The notes under the pieces are model-generated. The model saw only the letters and a list, made by a program, of their open reading frames with translations, made no database searches and was not told the origin of the DNA. Shown one piece after another: positions 34,401 to 47,286 of a stretch of 64,000 nt of DNA (positions are counted from its first letter, which is position 1; each line of letters opens with the position of its first letter). Origin of the DNA: Sesamum alatum (Eukaryota; Streptophyta; Magnoliopsida; Lamiales; Pedaliaceae); NCBI GenBank assembly GCA_034509735.1, contig JACGWO010000003.1, forward strand, positions 2,108,001 through 2,172,000, given 5' to 3'. The translations under genes were made by a program, and so were the position numbers.

Positions 34401-37400
34401 CCTCAGGGGAGCCCTTTGTAATTTACCCTAAAATAATAGCATTGACTAAACATTTGAAGGAACTCTTTAATAATATCAAGGAAGATTTTGAATCTAAATT
34501 AAGTTCATAACACTATACTTAGATCCATGTATAAATTTGTGTCATCATCTTTCCGTATTCTCAATTCTCACTCGCAACCCATGCTTATTGTCAAATCTAA
34601 ATTTCAAATTGACATATAAAAGTTATTGGACTTAGGCAGCTTGTCACGGACTTTTACCTCTACAATTTGTCGTGTGGCTTTACCTTTTTTCGCCTCCCCT
34701 CACAACTAACAACCTTGCTCGAATGTGTTTGTGGGTGAAGAAGGTGTTAGGAGTATTAATGTGTAGATTAAAGAGAAGAATACTAAGGGACAACTTATGG
34801 CAATGGGCGCATGAAAGGACCCAATCCTGTCGACAGAGGACCTGTCTAAAGGATGTAAAGATTCTTCTCGACAGCACAAAACAATGAGGCATCAGCATTA
34901 GGTGGGCAGAAAGTCATGGTCTGAGACTCCAAAACCAACATTATGGTAGAGCATTTTACCGGCTTTAGATGTGGCTTGGAGGTTTCAGGGCATGTTCCCC
35001 GTAAATATCAAGCATAGTGACATGTTTCTAGAAGCTTAGTAGGGGAAGGTTCTAGGAAGGTGTCTTGTAAATATTTTGTAGGATATTCTAGGGGTATGTT
35101 GGGAGGACTCTAGAAGCCCTCCTGTAGTTGTAGGATTGTTTTAATCCTCATCATCCCTTTAAGGAGGTGAGTAGTATAAATGGGTTCTGGTTCACTTTTA
35201 ACCATGAAAAATCAAGGAATGCAAAGTGATCAAGGTGTGAGGAAAGCGGTTAAGTGAGTGATGGAGTTGTATAGAAGCTTGTTTTCAGGAAATAAACTTC
35301 TTTTACAAAACTCTCTTGCCTTCTAGTGTTCTTCTCTCTAATCTAGTCCACAAATATTTCAAACACCTTATTTACACACATGCTGATAAGTGAGGCTGGC
35401 TTAGCTACTTGCTAGGGGCGGTAGAAGGAGTTAAGGTCACACGACAACTTGTAGAGGTCCAAGTCCGTGACAAGGGTAGAAGGAGCTAAGACAGTTTATA
35501 GAGTTATAAGTCCACAAAATAGGTGGTTTCATAGCTCGATTGTGCTTGATGTTGTAGTGATGGCACACGAGGAGCATGTTTCTAGTGTGACCATAGAATG
35601 CAGGAATGATGCTGTGCTAAAACAAGAAAATTTGTGATGAAAGTAAGGTGAGACAGGCAATACTTGGGAACACGTTGAGGATGAAATGGGTGAACGTTTC
35701 AAGAGGATTGATTAGTACCATTTTATGAAAAGATCAAAAGCTGGAGAACACTTCATTTTGTACACATCAAATATGTCCATGTCATCCTACTATAACAATC
35801 AATAAAGGATACAAACGGTTATGGCAAGACAAAGAAACTATCAAGCTGGTACCTTAGACATCGGAATGAATTATCATAAAAGGAATTGAACTTTTATTAT
35901 TATGGAAGGATATGAAATTCTAGTATGCTTAGCCAATTCACAAGCATCACAAACTAAATCCTCCATATGGCATTGCTTAAAATAGATTGAGTTAAAGTCT
36001 CTGTGAAACAGAAAATGATAGGTGTTCTAATCTTCTATGCCATAGAACAATTTTTTGGAAAGAGGATCCTGATTCACCTAATATAGCATGTCCGTTCCAA
36101 GGACAATCTTCCACTAGGTGATACAATCCATTTACCACTATTATAGGCAATCGTTTTCCCGGTGCTCAACTACTGCATAATCTCAATTTTACAATTCATA
36201 TCTCTTGTAAGAGCGCTGACAGATAAGAAATTATGTGAAAAGTTAGGAATATGCAATGCAAGAGGTAATTTAATCAAAGAATTGCATTTTTTATAACCTT
36301 TCCCAGTAATGGGAGATAAAGATCTATCATCAATATGAACTTTATACTACTCACCCCTCAAATGAGGTCCTACTCCCCTATTTATACACTCACCCCTCAA
36401 ATGGATGGTGCGGATCAAAATAATCCTAGAGCTAGTGGGAGCTTGTAGAGTCGTCCAACAATATGCCTAGAATATCTTACGTGATATTTACAAGATACAT
36501 CTTTAGAAGCTTCTTCTACTGGACTTCTGGAAATTTGCCACTATGCTTGATCTTTAAATCATAGAGGTTATGTGATTTGCCATTTGAAGTGTAGAAGTAA
36601 TGTGATAAAAAAAGATGTAAAATGTATGTTGCAATTAATTCTCTAAATCCTATTATTCTTTTATTGTAAGTAATATACAACATGAACTTATTAATGTAAT
36701 GGAATATAACTTTAAATTTTAGCCAAAGTTATAACTATTGAATTTTAAGAGAAGTTAGTATAAATTGGATAATTTAAGGGGGTTTGTCTAAATAAGGTCA
36801 AACTTCTAGTAATATTTTATCTTTTCGATTTTGGGCTAATAAGGAGGTTAAATTTATCATTTTACCAAATTAATGGTGCCAACATATGGTTGGCATTATG
36901 TAAGATGGAACAAATATGAAGGTAGCTAGATACATTTTAAAAACTTGAAGGGGTCTATCCATATCTAGATCAAACTTCAGAAAAGTTTATGTAATTATCA
37001 AACTCTTGAATTAGTCAATTCCATGGTAAAACTCATGAAATCCTGCTGTTTTGCTTATAATGCAGCAAATTCCACCGAGAAAAACATGGGGGCCTATCCG
37101 TTAGATGATAACAGGTGCTGGGGATACTCGATGCAATTTTCAAAACTTGAGGGGGTCTACCTATAATTAAACTAGACAAGGGGAGCACGCTATAATTATC
37201 CCTTTCTTTATGGATGGGCATCATAATATATATGGGATGCTAAGAATAAGCTTCACATCCTATTTATTATGAGGGGTGTTTTTTCACATGCACAGAAGGA
37301 TTAGTTGCCTTGTGGTGCTACTATTAGTGCCGGATGAAATATTCACTGATCCCAATTATTTTGCTCTTTGATAATCATAACATACAAATGAACATCTGTA

Positions 37401-40400
37401 TACTCTAGTTTATTAGGCTATGGGTGGCTTTTGCTTGTCAACTTTGGTTTAAGCAAATTAAACTAGTTGGTGTTAGCGACTGACTAGGCTATGAGTCTGA
37501 CCTGGGTTCTTAAGTTGGTCTTATAGTGCCTTCACTTGAATATGCATGGACTTGTGAAGTGAACCCTAGACCATAGACCGAATGTGGTGAAGATATTGGT
37601 ATTTATTTTTTCTGTTTATAACACAAAATCGTAGGAGAACTGACAACATGTGGTTAGGCATTTTGGTTGTGTTGGCTAGTGCAGGTGTATGTGAGAATAA
37701 TCCGGGAGGCTGACCAAGGAGGCCGGAGGGGAGAGGTAGAGTTTGGCAGGGAGTGACTGCCTAGTTGGTAGGCATGAGAGAGTGGGTGGAAAGGGCTTAA
37801 TTATTAGTAGCTATTGAGCTCTTCTTTCTAATGAGTTAAATGAGCTACTGAGCCATCCGACCCTACCATTCCCTAGGTGAGGAGTCTGGGCTGGGTTCTT
37901 GGAGGTTACTGCCATACGTTTAGATGCTGCATTTGGACAACGCATCAGTGTCTGGAGAATTGTTCGTTAGCAAGCTGAAGTCAAATCTCATGAGGGTAAT
38001 GGATTCGATATGAAAAAGCTCCATTTAATTGTTGGATAGAATTGAGAAACACATTTTAAATTTTTAGAGTCTGGCTATGTTTGGTTTCTTTTACTGTGTG
38101 CAGTACAGTAGCGTGTTTATTTTGTTCATTTACCGAAATTGTTTTCTGAAAACATTTTACAGAAAGAACCAATTTTCAGAACCTACATCCTAGTTTTCAA
38201 CCTTATATATAATGCCTACACATTTTTATAGAAAACGTCCGTTACCTTAGTTTTGGAAATAAGTAAACCTCACATGCTTTCTCAATTGAAATGTAAAATC
38301 AACCAGTTAACTCAGATTGTCAAACTTGCAACTCACTCATTCAATCATATTTTCTTTTCAACCCATTCCCCAATGAAATCTTCTCAAAATGTTTTCAAGA
38401 AATACTTGGTCAAAATGAAAATCAATGTTTGCATGGCAATTTTATTTCGCTTATCTGTTTGGAGGTATCCAGTATCATTAAATTTGGTCAAAATCCCTCT
38501 GTAGTGGATACTGACTCTTGTTTAGATGCTAATTTTGTTTCATACATTGCTCACATCAGGTTATCCTGTTAAAGAATTAGTGCCTTCTCTATTGTCAGTT
38601 GTGCCATTGTCTGATAATTGATAAGGAGAATAAGTTTCATTTAGTTTGTTTCTTTTCTCCTTGGTGGGTGAATCTTAAGAACAAAATCTATCATCCACGT
38701 TTCAACTTCACGCTGCAGCTCTGCTTTGTGATATTTCTTGTGGATTTTATGCAGTGTTGTTTTGGTTTTGAAATTTTGATAGAGGCCTAGGATACTTGGA
38801 TTGACAGTATGAACATCACCCATAAGGATCTGAAAGCAGATATTCCATCCTCTAAATAGTTATATGGAGAAATTCCTCTAAATTTTGAATAATGACTGTA
38901 TTGGTCGGGGCCCTAGAGATTACAAAATTTGCTGTTAGATTATCTATGTGCTAATGCCTCTTTCCTTCCTGTATTCACTATGAAAATTGCTGTGAACTTC
39001 TCCAATGATGTTAATTGTCCTAAGAATATGTATCCCAGATTATTGTAGACCACTAAAACTGAGAAAAGAAGAAAAGGCTTGACCTTTAGGATGTCTGGTA
39101 GATAAGCAGATGCCATATTGGGCGAAATCAAGAATGATCAGAACTCATGCTTTATGTTGCTGTTTTGGAACTCAAAAGATGAAGTCTTAAGAAATGGCAT
39201 ACGACTGGTTGTACGTGCTATGAATAAGGTTTGGACCATATTCGGTTCCTGAACGTGACAACTTTCATATATCAATCTATAAATGTATAGATGCTGATCA
39301 TCCAATAAGTTTGAGTCAAACAGACCTTATTGTATTTGCATCCTTAGAAACTCGATCTAGTTGCAATGAATTGCCTGATAATAAATGATAATTATCTGTA
39401 TTTGGTCCCTCGGGTTTCCACCTCATCAGAATTAGTCCATCAAGTTTAAATATTCCATCAAATTTAGTGTCGTTAAAAATCCGTTAAAACTAACGGATTT
39501 GCCAAAAAAAAAAGACATACATGTGCTAAGGAGGGTTCAAACTTGGGTGCCATTGCTGAAAAATTGATAGTCTTACTGCCCAACCAAACACATTTCTTGC
39601 TCTTTGTACTCACACAAAACGTTACTTATTCAAACAGTGAAATAAAAACTAGCTAAAACCCATACCTCAATCGTTCACCAGGCTTGAACCCCAATCCGCA
39701 ATTCCCTTTTGAACCCCAAAAACTAGACAACAAAACATAAGATGATTTCAGCTTCAGAAATTAACAAGAAATTCTCAGCAAGAATTGTAAGCAACAATAA
39801 ATTAACAAGAAAATGCTCGCAACAAAATTAAGAAAAAGAAAAGATTAAAAAATTTGACTTCAATTAACTTAATTAAACAATAAAATTTAAAATAAATCAA
39901 ATAAAACTAAATAATAGAAATTAAGTTAATCATTAAAACTAACATATAAGAAAATTAAACATTAAATACTAACTTTTGGATTCAATAAATTTATTTCACC
40001 TTCTTTTTGTGACATTTTACGAAAGTAAAAGAAGATTTGAAAAGACTTTTTTGTTGGGAAGGAAGAAGAAGAAGCTTTAAGGGAAGGATATATTCTATTT
40101 CTTAAATGTCGGGGACTCGATTTTTAAATCGGGTATCGGATAACGCAATACCTGATTTTTTTTATTAAAAAAAGCGATTAAAAAACCCGAACCCAACTAG
40201 GTTGGGTTGAGAATTAAGTAATATTTCGGGAGAATAAGAAGAACAAGGAATGTGTTTGGTTGAGTGGTGAGACCGCCATATTTTCAACTACGGCACTCAA
40301 GTTTGAACCCTCAGACACGTTTTTTTTTTTTTTTTTTTGTCAGATCCATTAGTTTTAACAGATTTTTAACGGCGAGGACCAAATTTGATGGAATCTTCAA

Positions 40401-43400
40401 ACTTGAAGGACTAATTCTGATGAGGTGGAAACGTGATGGACCAAATCCGAATAAGTGGCATACTTGAGGGACCAAAAGTGATATTTACCCCAATTAGGAA
40501 CAGTATGTTCAGGTACTTGCCACATTTGTTGATAGGCTGGACATCTGTTATTGGTTGGTCAAATGCAGTTTCAAAATTTATTCGTTTGATCTTTGCAGAT
40601 TCTTTGAATATATAATTGTTTTTTCATCTCCCATTGAGATTTTTTTGTTTATTTCTCATAAGTGCAGTCAAACATGTAACTTAACCCATGCTGAAGCATT
40701 GGTAAGAGAGATGGAAGAAGAGGGTATAGATGCTCCAATTGACATATATCACACCATGATGGATGGTTATGCCATGATACAGGATGAAGAGAAATGTCTT
40801 ATGGTTTTTGATAGACTTAAGGTAAATCCTTATGAAATTACTTCAGGTGTCATTCATTATCAAAGTTATTCTTTCTGATTAAGTTTATGTAAACATGCTT
40901 TGCGTTTGCTTAAAGTATCACAGATCATGAAGGCCATTTTTTCGAGTTAAGAGTTTGTGTCATGTGAACATGCTATTGCCATTATACTTAAATACCAATA
41001 CCTATCCTTTTTTCTTAAAAGGTAGCCACTATCTGATTCAGATGGTCAATTGAAAGTTTTGTAAAAGCGGAAGTTTATAGCTGACAGTTTAATGCTTTCA
41101 AGAAAACTTGATCCTCGTGAATGGAGTCCAAGCAAGCATCTCATTACTAACTTTTTGGGATAATACAATTGGCCAGGGTCCTATGATTTGTGCACTGATT
41201 AAGGACTTATTCCAAGAGACGGAGTCTGGACCAGTATAAAAAGTGTAATTGCCGTTAAGCTTTACATAGAATTCCTTATCTAACTTCTTTCTGGTAACAT
41301 AGAGGTGGATAGATATGTTGTCATTTAGCGAGTAATAGAACTCTTAGGATAAATGATTTAGAATTACTAAAGGAAAAGGGAGCCAGAACCATCCTTGAGA
41401 AAATGGTGTTATTTATGCATTATATTGCCACCAATGTGCAATGTTATTTAATGGTATATCTGTGAGAAGTTACTCAACACTGAACAACTTAAACATGCAA
41501 ATGCTTACTCTAAAGGATGTGAAATGGTAAAAGTCTATATAATGTGCTACTTTATTTGTTTCTGTTTACAATGATACTGCAAACCAACGTTTATTGTTGT
41601 TACAGGAATGTGGCTTTACACCTTCAATAATTACGTATGGATGTCTCATCAATCTGTATACCAAGGTAGCTGATATACTTTTCCTTTGACTTAATTCAGT
41701 TATTTGTTTCCCTTGAGATCTGGTACCTTCTGTTTTCTTTTCTTTTCCCATCTCCATTAGTGATGTGTATACATCTGCCCCACATTTTCTAAAGCCAATT
41801 ATACATGATAAAGGGTCAGCTACACTAGCATCTGCTTCAAGAATTTGGACTTCAGTCACGTAATCGCCGATATTTTAACTGCACTCGTATAATTATCAAA
41901 GACTGTGGTGACAGTCTGGCCCTAGGTTATAGAAGAGTACTTCTGAATTTTCCTAAAAATGTTGCTTTCGGACATTACTATTTGTGAAGTTATCTCAGTA
42001 AGGCAACTGAGGTTGTTGCTCATTTTGAAAGCTTGTTAAATGTCATAACATTAAGCATTTGGATCTTACTAGATCCTCATCTCTCGTTGTCTGTGTCTGT
42101 CTCTCTTACTCCCCTGATGCATTAAAGAGCATACTTTGTCGTTTCTCTTCTGATGAATACTATGCTAGTCTTGTTCTTCAATAGGAAATGTCTTTGGGAG
42201 CAAGAAGAACTTCCTACTTACCGATTTGAGTTTTCCTCTCCCCTGCCCATAAGTTCCAGTCTCTCTTTCAAAATCCAGTTGAATGATCTTTTATAATTAC
42301 TTGTGTCCTCCCTCATTCTCTTACATGCTTGTATATTTAAAATGGTAGATTTGTGAATTGTTTAAAGTATTTATTAGTTGGCTCCACCCTTGTCCATGTT
42401 ACTTGTTTGTGGGTGTGTCGCAAAAGAACATACTTTGCGGTATCTTAAGAATGTATTTGGTTTTCTGCATGTATTGCCTTCTGCTGATGTCATATCCTGC
42501 TTGCAAGTGAAGACTGATTGTTATGAATGAGAATGTATTCACCTGTCCGTTTGTTTTATTGAATTTCGACGAGTTCAGATATAATGAAATGTTTTCCTAC
42601 CTTCGCAGATTGGAAAAGTTTCTAAAGCTTTGGAAGTCAGTGACATGATGAAACGGGCAGGCATAAAGCATAACATGAAAACGTATTCCATGTTGATCAA
42701 TGGATTCATAAATTTGAAAGATTGGGCTAATGCTTTCTCAATCTTTGAAGATGTAATCAGAGATGGTTTAAAGCCCGATGTCATTCTTTACAACAACATC
42801 ATAAGAGCATTTTGTGGAATGGGTAACATGGAACGCGCTATTCGAACTGTTGAAGAAATGAAAAAGGAGAGGCATAGACCAACTTCAAGAACATTTATGC
42901 CTATAATTCATTCCTTTTCCAGAGCTGGAGAAATGAGAAGAGCTCTAGATGTTTTTGATATGATGAGGAGGAGCGGATGTATTCCAACTGTGCACACATA
43001 TAACGCTCTGATTCTTGGCCTTGTCGAAAAGCGTCAGGTACATTATTAATAGAAATGGCAGATTTCGAAGGTTGAATGTTCATTAGATTTGGTGTTGAAG
43101 TCCTTGCTCGGAGTCAGCTGCTTCTCCCTCTTTCTCTTCTCATTTTCTGCAACTAGGAACTAAACATTGGATTGCCATACAGGAACTTATAACTCGTTTA
43201 CATCAGTAGTAATGAATAATTTGATGAGAACCTATTTGAGAGTACATTATCCCTTGTTCATGCATCAAGGATTAAGTTGCTGATGTACTGAATTAGAATT
43301 ATTATCGAGTATGTCTCAAGTAGACTTGCTGCTTCTGCATGGATATATCTTCACATCATTATTAAATTTTCAGGCTTGTGAGTACACTTTCAGATGGCGT

Positions 43401-46184
43401 AATTTTCCTATCAGATCGTTTTTGTTTTCTCTAGTATTCACATATGATATTTTATGGAAAGATTGCATTTAGCTACTCAAAATTTGTGTAATTGTTTATC
43501 GTTTATTTCCTGTAGATGGAGAAGGCCGTGGGTATATTAGACGAAATGCTGCTCGGGGGCATTAGTCCCAACGAGCACACATACACAACCATTATGCACG
43601 GTTACGCATCTCTGGGTGATACTGGAAAAGCTTTCGAGTACTTCTCTAAGGTTAAGAACGAGGGGCTTGAGCTTGATGTTTATGCTTACGAGGCCTTACT
43701 CAAGGCATGCTGTAAATCAGGCAGGATGCAAAGTGCTGTAGCTGTAACTAAAGAGATGAGAGCTCAAAATATCCCCAGGAATACTTTTATCTACAACATA
43801 CTAATTGATGGGTAACGACGGGTCTATGTTTTGATTGTTATGCACTCGAGTCTCAAGATCCACTTTTCAGCTTTCCTTTTGTATTCTTGCTCAGTTTCTT
43901 CCTTGGGTGCAGATGGGCTCGTCGAGGTGATGTTTGGGAGGCTGCAGATTTGATGCAGCAGATGAGACAAGAAGGGGTACAGCCAGACATCCATACTTAC
44001 ACATCTTTCATAAATGCTTGCTGCAAGGCCGGAGACATGCTGGTACGTATTGCATACAGTCTACTGCACTACATGTTTTTACCTGAGAATTTATGTTTCC
44101 TCTACATTTGTTTGAAATGTCAAAAGAAGAAAGTTCGTATTAGCTGAAGATACATTATTCTGTCTCCATATGACAATAGTGACCTTTTTCTGGTTACGGT
44201 TATTGGTCTTGTTCCATGCTAACAGCTCTGTCAGGACTAACTAGAAACAAAAAGAAGTTAAAACCTAATAAAGTGAACTTCATCTAAGGTAAACTTCAAT
44301 AACTCGGTTGGTAATGAAGTTAGAAGTCCTCAATAAATCGTATCTGCCTAGGGTCGTCTACATACAAGTTCAGTGAGGACTGAGGATACAATAAAACTAT
44401 TTGGTATCGTTTGCATATAGCAAACAGGTAGCCGTGAGACGAATAAAAACAAGTTGTTTGCATGAAACCCGTCATGGATGTAACTATGACAAAAAAGTAA
44501 GAGAAGGGGACATCTTTTATTGATCTCACACCTGCTCCCAGCATAACTGAGGATCAGCTTTGGACCTTGGATAACATCAAGTGAGATTACGTCTTCTAGA
44601 TGAAATATATGCTTCTGTATGTGTCCCTGGATCCGAAAAATTGCTTTAGTATCTCTGAATTGCCAAGTACGGTAAAGGAAAATCTGACTTGTACTGATAT
44701 GAAGAGGTTGTTTGGGTGAGCTTATGAGGTTCTTTAAACGTCTTATAAGATGTCTAATAGCTTATGTAATCAAAATGTGTTCTGGCATATGATTGGAGCT
44801 TATAAGCTCCCAAATTAAGAGGGTGTTTGGTTGAGCTTATAAGCTTCTCAAAACATCTTATAAGATGTTTTGAGGAGCTTATAAGCTCTTAAAACCGTGT
44901 GGCAAATTCCTTTTTAAAGAGCTTACGAGACCCTAAATAAGATTTTTTGAATCTTATAAGCTTATTTTTTTTTTTTTTAATCTGGAAAATCTTATAAGCT
45001 ATTAAATAAAAGTTAACTTCACGCAACTTTTTTTTAAAGCATTTTATGATCTCTTTAATCTTAACATCTGATAGACAAAAACACACTCATAATTTGTTAT
45101 TATTTCACTTTTAGCCTTCATATAATTGACATTTTTCCCTGCAAAGCAAAATTATATATTTGTATGATTTTAAATTCTAATAGTTTGATGACTTTTTCGG
45201 TCATTATTGACGTCTAAAGAGTTTTTCAACATCTTTAAGTTCTCAAAACATCTTATAAGATGTAGGAGCTTGTAAGATGTTTCAAATAAGCTTAGCGAAA
45301 CACTATCTAAGATGTTAGTATCTTATATAAACTCTTTTAGAAAAAATGAGGAGTAACTTATTTTTAATATGTGAACAAGCTCCTTCGATTCTATTAATCA
45401 CATGGTTGACATTATTTACATCATATAGGTTAAATAATTTTACTCTATCCAAACTCTTATAAGCTTATTTTCATAACAAAATTTGAGATTTTATAAACTA
45501 GGATGAGTTTAAATAAGTTTAACCAAACATCTTCGAAGAACAATCCTAGTGTGATCTGTATGGCGCCATCAGTGATTCTTCGTTTCGTGCATAGCTTTTA
45601 CAATTCTCTACAGCTTATTCTTTGTTTTATTTTATATTTTACTTTTCATCTTTGTGCAGAGAGCAATGAAGACAATTGAAGAGATGGAAGCAGTCGGAGT
45701 GAAAGCGAATGTGAAGACGTACACTACGCTGATACATGGATGGTCGCGAGCGTCTCTCCCTGAAAAGGCCTTGAAATGCTATGAGGAGATGAAGCAAGCA
45801 AGACTAAAGCCAGACAAAGCAGTATACCATTGTTTAATGACATCCTTGTTGTCAAGGGCCACCATTGCCGAAGACTACATCTACAATGGAATCCTCGACT
45901 TATGCGACGAGATGGTGGACCACGGGTTGACTGTCGACATGGGCACCGCCGTTCACTGGTCGAAATGCTTACGCAAAATCGAAAGAACCGGTGGCCGTAT
46001 CACCGAAGCCCTTCAGAGGACCTTCCCACCCGACTGGAACTCACACAAGAATCATATCGCTATTTCAGACGTCAGCGATCATGAAGATGGATTGGAAGAA
46101 AATGATTACGAATATACCCCTTTTCACAACGACGACATTGATGGTGAAGACAACACAAACTTCGACAAAAGGTTTCGAATCTAA
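28415..46184 (+). CDS. PPR4: PPR4-like RRM + PPR protein, plastid RNA splicing factor
   Basis: Ten exons: 28415-29323, 30290-30417, 30671-30811, 31615-31701, 40668-40821, 41606-41665, 42609-43037, 43516-43811, 43913-44042, 45660-46184. All introns are GT-AG and phases join to 952 residues. Residues 1 to about 60 are Ser/Thr-rich, fitting a plastid transit peptide, followed by a Pro- and Glu-rich linker. The RRM spans about 161-241 (RNP2 IFVGNL, RNP1 NMGFGFVIY). From residue 304 there are 15 consecutive 35-residue P-class PPR motifs, then a 16th incomplete one and an acidic tail; no E or DYW domain. RRM plus PPR is the signature of PPR4 (At5g04810), needed in chloroplasts for trans-splicing of rps12 intron 1. 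ATG 28415 (AACAATGG context) is preferred over in-frame ATG 28334, which lies in the MULE TIR. Function is by family; the gene looks intact. Confidence 0.93.
33040..34150. mobile_element. Possible non-autonomous hAT-like remnant
   Basis: Terminal inverted repeats AAGGCCTTGTTTACT at the left and the reverse complement of AAGGCCGCATTTACT at the right, with no transposase. I could not see a matching 8-bp TSD, so the family call is tentative. Confidence 0.45.
34191..34428. mobile_element. Foldback MITE with 9-bp TSD in intron 4
   Basis: A 238-bp element starting GGGTAAACTACAATGGGCTC and ending GCCCTTTGTAATTTACCC. Its two halves are largely inverted copies (AATACCCC / GGGGATATT). Flanking TSD TAAAATAAT is at 34182-34190 and 34429-34437. 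Nine-base TSDs and this terminus fit a Mutator-type MITE. Confidence 0.9.
34977..36560. mobile_element. Degenerate LTR fragments in inverted orientation
   Basis: About 34990-35190 (ATCAAGCATAGTGACATG ... GTATAAATGGG) matches the reverse complement of about 36340-36560, sharing CTTGTAAATAT, GATATTCTAGG, GGATTNTTTTGATCC-like and GAGTAGTATAAA. Each resembles the promoter-side part of a Copia LTR. The sequence between them (35600-36330) may be decayed gag-pol, but I could not identify a domain. Two insertions, or one rearranged element, could explain it. Confidence 0.6.
39389..40490. mobile_element. Foldback transposon in intron 4
   Basis: Inverted repeats of about 220-250 bp (about 39389-39610 and 40240-40490). 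The outer parts read TTTGGTCCCTCGGGTTTCC and GAGGGACCAAAAGTGATATT. Inner parts include CCAACCAAACACATTTCTTG and its inverse. The interior is AT-rich with no coding capacity. The right end, ATATTTACCCC, resembles other Mutator-type foldbacks in this window. No clear TSD was found. Its right end lies 177 bp before exon 5. Confidence 0.8.
44702..45540. mobile_element. Nested hAT-like MITEs in intron 9
   Basis: The outer pair of ends is AGGTTGTTTGGGTGAGCTTA near 44704 and AAGTTTAACCAAACATCTTC near 45532. The inner pair is GGGTGTTTGGTTGAGCTTAT near 44821 and AAGCTTAGCGAAACACTATC near 45308. Both enclose repeated CATCTTATAAGATG segments. No coding. The TSD is unclear. Confidence 0.6.
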
Positions 46185-46567
46185 CTTTGTCATCTGGATA
46201 TCTTATCTCCCAGGTATCGGTTTCTTCCCGGTGGATTAGCTGTCGTTTTCGCGGTTCTTTGCTCGACTATTTCTTACTCATTTCTCTATAGAGGGAATCT
46301 TCTCTGAAAGTAACAGTCCAAATTTGTTCATATGCTTGTAGTTGATTGTTTGTTGGTTGGTTTGTAAGCTAACACAATCTGCAAACAATTGTTTTTTTTG
46401 AAGAAGGATAGTATTTCAACCTCATTAGGGAGCAGGAAGGACACAAATTGTATCATTGACTTTAGTATTATGTGAGTAATTATTAATTAAGCTTATGGAA
46501 AGCATAATCTTGGAGATTAGACTGTTTCATTATAAATCATAGTGGTGGTTAGAGACTTCTCTTTTTA

Positions 46568-47077
46568 GGGATAGTTATACCCTTCTCTCCTAAGATTTGA
46601 CGTAATTATAGATATTTTGTGATTTGAAAAATTACATGTAGAACTACTGAAGTTTGTTTTTGTTTAACAAATAGGTTATTTTGTTAGTTAAAGTTTACCG
46701 AATTTGTTGAGATTGGCAAAACATTGAAGCAAATCGGTATTTATCATGAATTGACTTATTATTGTTTTCTTGTTGGTCAAACAAATATTTTTATGATTAA
46801 ACTATCTTTATACAACTTCACAAGTTAATGTATGTGCAGAGATATATTTTTACTATTATAAGGGTAGTTTAGTTAGGATAAGTCAATTGAGGGCGAATAT
46901 AAAATTTCTTCAATTTTTTTGTCAATATCAACAAATTTAATAAATTTTGACTAACGGAGGAATTTACTTATTAGACAAAAAAGTAAACTTTATAAGTACT
47001 AAATGTAATTTTTTTTTAAATCATAAAAGATTTATATATAATTATATCAAACTTTACCAGAGAGGTGTAATTATCCC
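46568..47077. mobile_element. Long foldback MITE, copy 1
   Basis: The left arm (from GGGATAGTTATACCC) and the right arm (ending GGTGTAATTATCCC) are inverted copies over nearly the whole 510 bp, with shared inner blocks such as TTGACTTATTATTG and ACCGAATTTGTTGA. No coding capacity. It lies about 380 bp after the PPR4 stop codon. Confidence 0.82.
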
Positions 47078-47286
47078 TATTTTAAAATTAGTTTAACAAC
47101 AAAGGCAAAATTGCGACTATCGGACAACGCTAAAAGACGAGATTTTGTTGACTTTATTTCGGAACATATGTCGTTTGTTGAGCTTATGATGTTTGATTAG
47201 GAAAGACAAGATGAGGTTATTGACTTTATTTTCCGATGTTGTTTTGAGGTCTGAATCTATACTATTTGTTAAGCCCCTTTAAAATA

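Larger units (their letters stand above)
31702..40667 (+). other. Intron 4 of PPR4 (8,966 bp)
   Basis: Lies between donor GTGGGT and acceptor GTGCAG. It splits a Cys codon within PPR motif 4 (TG + T). The other introns are 101-1,617 bp (966, 253, 803, 784, 943, 478, 101 and 1,617). The extra length is largely transposon-derived: a possible hAT remnant (33040-34150), a MITE (34191-34428), inverted Copia LTR fragments (about 34977-36560) and a foldback element (39389-40490). No gene is supported inside it; small open frames are chance. Confidence 0.88.

Noticed and set aside
41566..41859. 97-codon minus-strand ORF across exon 6 of PPR4
   Set aside because: Covers an exon and intron in antisense with no domain.
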